NCBI RefSeq assembly: GCF_000247695.1
Contig: NW_004624781.1
Coordinates: 10,282,943 to 10,346,942, forward strand
Reading direction: 5' to 3'
DNA from: Heterocephalus glaber
Lineage: Eukaryota; Chordata; Mammalia; Rodentia; Bathyergidae
Length of the DNA: 64,000 bases
In this document: positions 56,601 to 62,600 of the stretch, piece after piece
Position numbering within the stretch: position 1 is the stretch's first letter
How the letters are laid out: each line of letters starts with the position of its first letter
Notes under the pieces: generated by a model
Database searches by the model: none
The model's input: only the letters and a program-made list of their open reading frames with translations
Told to the model about the DNA's origin: nothing
Made by a program: the position numbers and the translations under genes

Positions 56601-59600
56601 CCAGAAGTACTGCCGTCAAAGCTGGTATTAGTGTTTGAGTAATGGTCTAATGCTTTCTCTCGTAGAATAGCTTAATGTTTTTAAAATAAATTTTATTTTA
56701 TTTTATTTCATTCCCCCTTCAAACTCCCTCCCCTCCCTGTGTACAAAAGCTTTGTTAAAGGGCTGGGGATTTCACCTTCCTCGCAAGTGTGAGGTCCTGA
56801 GTTTGATCCCTGGTACCAAAAAAACCCCAAAAAACAAAAAGCTTTGTTAATGTGTTTTAAGCTAAGAAAATATTTATTGTCGTCTTGTTACACCTGATCC
56901 GACAATTTAAGTTAGTTTCAAAAGAATGTAAGGTAAGTTTATAGAAGGATTTTAAATAGATGTTGCTTGATCATGTATTTTTTATTTTACTGCTTAGTCT
57001 CTACTTTGCATTGACATCTTTGCAGTCTTCAGTTCAATAAATGTGAGAAACTAAGAAGCTAAAATACAGATGGAATCATGCATAGTGACAAAATCCTATG
57101 GTACTCAGTCTGGTCTAGTGCTGGATAGAGTCAATGCTTTGTGGACCCTAAAGGAATCTCATGGAAGAGATAGACTCACTTTGGTTTCTAAACAGTATTT
57201 CTGTCACACATGGATCTGGGGATATGTTCCTTAGGCAGATGCTTGAGCTATGAAATGTTAGTTATGAAGTTATCTGTAGTGAATAAAGAATATGTACTTG
57301 TTTTTAGATCAGACATTTCATTTTTTCACATTATATAATGTAGACATCTAACATATAATAATTTAGTTTTTAGACCATTACCAATTTGAGTATATTAATT
57401 GCATCTTTAGTTTAAAACTGTCCACTATTACATCTAATAAAAGAATCTGATTTTTTTAAACCATGGAACATAGCAATGTGTTCTAAACTAGAATAAAAGA
57501 GTTTTAGAGGTAATGTCCTTGGAATTCTTCTGATATCCAACATATAATACATACAAAAATAGTTGAATAAATCAAAAAATAAATATTTAAAATTGCAATA
57601 CAGGCAGTATTCATTCAAAGAAACAGTTTTGTGGCTTTGCCGTATGATTGGTCTTCATGGTTGGATGATGCTATATTTTGTATTGAGGGAAAAAAATGTC
57701 ATCATAGTGGGGATTAATGATTAATACATATCCTTACGCTTTTGTAGTTTTATAGGAAGGATTTAAAAAAAACCTAATTCTTATAGTCATATTTTATTGA
57801 ATTTATTTGAGAATTCTTTATGGAGCCATAGCATATACTCTAATAAAACTGGATTGTTTCCATAGTTAAAATAACATGTATTGTAAGTGTCATAGTAAAT
57901 AATATGAATTGCGTTAACTAGTCATCATATTTTAGTTCTATATTAGTTATTGCTTTAATATAGTATATGACAGATTTTAAAATCAAGATTTTGGGCTAAT
58001 AGAATTCTAAAATTCTAATTTATAGGGTTTTCTTGTATTTTTTCCAGAAGGAAACACCATCAGGGTGTTATTAATAGTTTATTTAATCTTAATTTGAAGG
58101 GCAACTGCTATTTTTTTGTCTGGTTGGCATTTGAAAATTGATTCAAAATCCACATTAGTTTTCTTTTTCGTTTTTTTTTTTTTTTTGGTACTGGGGATTG
58201 AACTCGGGACCTGGCGCTTGTGAGGCAGGCGGTAGAACCACTGAGCTAAATCCCTGGCCCCTCCACCCTAGTTTTTATCTTAACAGAGACCTTTTGGCTC
58301 CTCAATGGTAGAATGTGTAATTTTATCTTATTGAATTTGAGATTATTTCATGTGTTCTCCTATCATCTTTGCACTTTGCCAATCACAAATTTTCTATTGC
58401 TTTTCAGTATCCAGTACCATTTCTAAAGAGGATGTGTTTGAGTTAAAGATCACAGCTGAATTAGATGCTTTTAATGTCTTTGTTTGTGATCAGAAGTGCG
58501 CTATAGCTGATATTAAAATACATGGTGAGTAATTATTACTTGATATAGGTCTTTCTATTTCTTTACATAAACATCAAGGAAAAGTGAGCTCTCATAGGAT
58601 GAATGTCTTAAGAGCCATATATTGGTTTACTTACACTGAAGATTAAAGCGAGTTTTGTAAAAGTATATTTGGCTCAGCGGTTTCACTGCCTGCTGCGCAA
58701 GCTCAAGGACCCGAGTTTGATCTCCGGTACCAAAAAAAAAAATATATATATATATATATTTGGAAATGTTACTAGTAAAATGATTAATAATTCTTTACTG
58801 ACCTAAGACATTCCATCCATATGTGTTTTTAAAATTTCAGAATATATCTGAGGCTTAATCTCTTGTTGTGTTTGCATTTTCAGAATTACTTTAAACTGAG
58901 AATTGAGTATCATGGCAACATGTCTCAGAATTTTGAAAAAGCCATTTCCTTATTTCTTTTGCCTTTTTTGCATGTATAGCATAGGCAAAGGAGTTTCTGA
59001 AAGACATTTTGTTAACTTTTCCTCTCATCAGCTTGATAGAAGAATGAAGCAGTATGAATCAGTATACAGTGTTTCCAATCCTGTCACAGGTTCTGAAGAG
59101 TGCCAGGCTTCAGATCCTAGTGACACAGGTTGACCTTGAGCACATTAATTAACCTTGGTTCCATATTCTGTGGAGACAGTAATGATAATTATTCATTGGG
59201 TTGCTATGAGACTTAAGTAAAGTTTCTGCATTTATGTTTGGAAAAGTGGCACAAGACATTAAGCAGTTTTTATATGTTAAAAAACTGCACCATTCAACAA
59301 ATACCACTCTGTGTTTGCTGTGTGGGGGCCCATGGTAGTGGTTTGGGGTCATAACTGGGTCTTACCTGCAGGCTTTCTTTCTGTACTGAGGAGAAATTTT
59401 AGAAATCTTTACAGTTTTAGGAATTAGAAGGAGAGAACTCTTAGAAAACTGTTATTTTTTTTAGAAGACTATTCTAAATATAATATTTTGTAGAAATAAT
59501 AGTATTTTGATAGAACATTCATAAAATATTGTCCACTTACTATTATTGGAGTAACAGTTTTAAAAATAAATATTTATGAAACGGTGTTTAAAAAATATTA

Positions 59601-62600
59601 TAACTTCCTAGGTCACCTGTTCTGTTTTTGGAGAAATGTGATGAATTTTCTTTGAGATTGTCCCCCCTCCCCGCCCTCCCCTCTCCTCCCATCCCCTACT
59701 CTCCCTTCACCCTTCTCCCTCCCTCCCTCCCTCCCTCCCTCCTTCCTCCTTTTCCTCCTCTCCTCTCCCTTCCTTTCTTTCCTTTGTGGGATTGAATCTA
59801 GGGCCTTTGCATTAAGCTATACCCCCCAATCTATTTTTTAAATTTTTTGTAATTTTGAGTCAGGGTCACCTTAAGTTTCTAAATTGCCCTGGTTGGGCTT
59901 GAACTTCCTCCTGCCTCAGCCTCCCAGAGTGCTAGGATTGCAGGCCTCCACCACCAGGTCTGGCTGGGTGTGTTTTTTCTTTTTTTGTTTGTACTGGGGA
60001 TGGAATTCAGGACCTTGCACTTGTGAGGTAAGCGTAGTGCAACCACTGAGCTAAATCCCCAGCCCTAGTGTTTTTTTTTTTTTTTTTTTAATTCAGAACT
60101 TTTATGTATGAGATGCATGCAGTACTTAAAGGTATATAACCTGTCTTAGATACCTCATATGTGGACATGGGTATAATTAGTTTGTCTAATAGCTTTTATT
60201 CATTCTGTGTGTTGGTAGTATATTACTGAACTTAAACACTACTGAATTGACTCACTTAGATGGAGTGAAAACTTTGTAAAAGTCTTTCCTTCCATAGGAA
60301 TGGATGCCTCTGTTTCTGTGAAGCCAAAGCAGACCAATATGTTTGCCAGACTTCAGAATATCATAGTTACAAATGTTGATTCGCAGTCCATTCACAAAAA
60401 GGTAATTTAAAAATTGACTTCTCTACTGAAGTTTATTTTGTTCTTTGTATTTGAGGTGCTTTTGTTGTTGTTTAGTATACATTTATTAGGCTGTCACATG
60501 AGGCCGTCTGTAAGGGTTAGAGATGAAAATGGTAACCATCTGCTTTCATGTGATGTGTCCACTAGGCCTTCTGGTTACTTCTGAACAATTCAGTGATGGA
60601 TAGATATTTCCTTTAATAAAGGGGTTTTTATAGAGATAGGAAAAAATATTGCCAAGTAAATTTGTTTTCTCTAGCGATGTTTAAAGTAGAATTTGGATGT
60701 CTCTTTATTTCAAGGATTCTGTAATAAGAAAACTCAGGATACAAACAAGGGCCTCCAGCCCTTCGATGTAAAATCCAATTATCTCCTGCTTTCAGGCTGT
60801 CTCTATTTTGGGAGATGAAGTCTTCAGGTTCCAAATGACTCTGTATCCAGATGCCACAGAAGGACAGGCCTATGCTGACGTGTCTAAAGTAGATGGCAGA
60901 CTTAGTCTCAAAGTGGGTTGTATTCAGATCGTTTATGTTCATAAATTCTTCATGTCTCTTTTGGTAAGTTTATGTTTTAATACATATTTATTTCTCGTTG
61001 GGGCCTGAATAGTTTGCCTCTATACCTGAACCCTGGCAGTCGAGATCTTCACAAAAGGCTATGTGATAAACACCTAAATGCCAAAACAGACTTCCATAAT
61101 CAGTTATTTTTGAGTACACAAGTGTCTTTCTCTAACATTTTCTTAGTTTTATATTTTACAAGTACTTTTTAAATTTAGGACTTTTTAGTAATACTTATTT
61201 ATTGAAGTGCCCTTAAGGATGTTTAAAAGAACTTTTAAAGGAAGCTCAGCAGGTATTTAAAGAAGTAATATTGGAACTTACAGCTTTTGCTTATATTTGT
61301 AATCACTAAGGCCATAGAATTCTTTTTTTTTTTTTTTTTTTTAATAATGTTCATGTAAGTATCCTGTGCTCAAAAGTTTAAATCTGCTTATTCCTCTTAG
61401 CGGGACTGCTAACTAAAGCTTACCTGTCATGAATTTCCACCTAAACGATCATGTTCACTTATCTAGAAAGTAGTAAGTTCTTTTGGGAGAAGAGGAAGAG
61501 ACTAAGTTCCTTTGTATTATTAAGGGATGGACATTAAGAACATTGGTTCTAAGAGTGATTGTTTCTTCATTGGGAAAAATCTTTCTGTCTTTTTAATTGT
61601 ATGGAGATGAAATACATCCTACTATAGATAAATTTTGATTCTTAGTCATGATTGCAGGATTGTAGACAGTTAACCATCTTTGTCCATCCATGCCTAAACA
61701 TTTTAAAAAACAATTTCTCAGCTAAGTAAGCTGCCAGAACCTTATTTTCCAAGAGTAAACTTTATTTTTGTGTCCTAGAGGTACAGAATAAAACCGATTG
61801 TTGGAGAAATAAAGTGCTGTCCTCCATTCCTTTCATTTAAATTTGCATATAGAGTAACCAAGTAGACATTAATACAAAGATTTTTGAAAATTAACAAAAA
61901 TTTTGTCATAAAAATTAATTTTAAAGTATTTAAGTGAAAGTTAATCCTTCCTTCTTGGAGGTAGCTATTGTTAATAGCTCAGAGTATATCTTTCTATACT
62001 TTACTCTTCACGTACACAATCATGAATAATTTCTTTTATATTACTGCATTTATTTAATTGTTCTTTTTGCAGTACATAATTTTTAAAGTATTTTCCCTTG
62101 GCGGATAATGTCTTTTTTGAGGAGCTCTTTAACTGTCAGTCTTATCCAACAGAATTTCCTCAACAACTTCCAAACTGCCAAGGAAGCCTTGAGCGCAGCC
62201 ACGGTGCAGGCTGCAGAGAGAGCTGCTTCCAGCATGAAGGACTTGGCCCAGAAGAGCTTCCGCCTTTTAATGGATGTGGACTTGAAAGCGCCAGTTATTA
62301 TTATTCCTCAGTCTTCAGTATCACCGAATGCTGTTGTAGCAGATCTGGGTTTAATCAGAGTGGAAAACAACTTTAGCTTGCTTCCTAAGGAACATTACTC
62401 TCTTCCCCCCATCATTGATAAAATGAAGATACAACTCACTCAGTTGAAGCTATCCAGGTAAAACTACCTGATCTAATTTTGCGTTATTTATTAGAAAGAG
62501 AATTTTCATGCAATTTTTTCCCAAGATCAAATAGTGATGTCTGATTCTCATTCTTTATTGTAATTATGAAACTTTGATCATTATTTTTGGTCAGTTGTCA

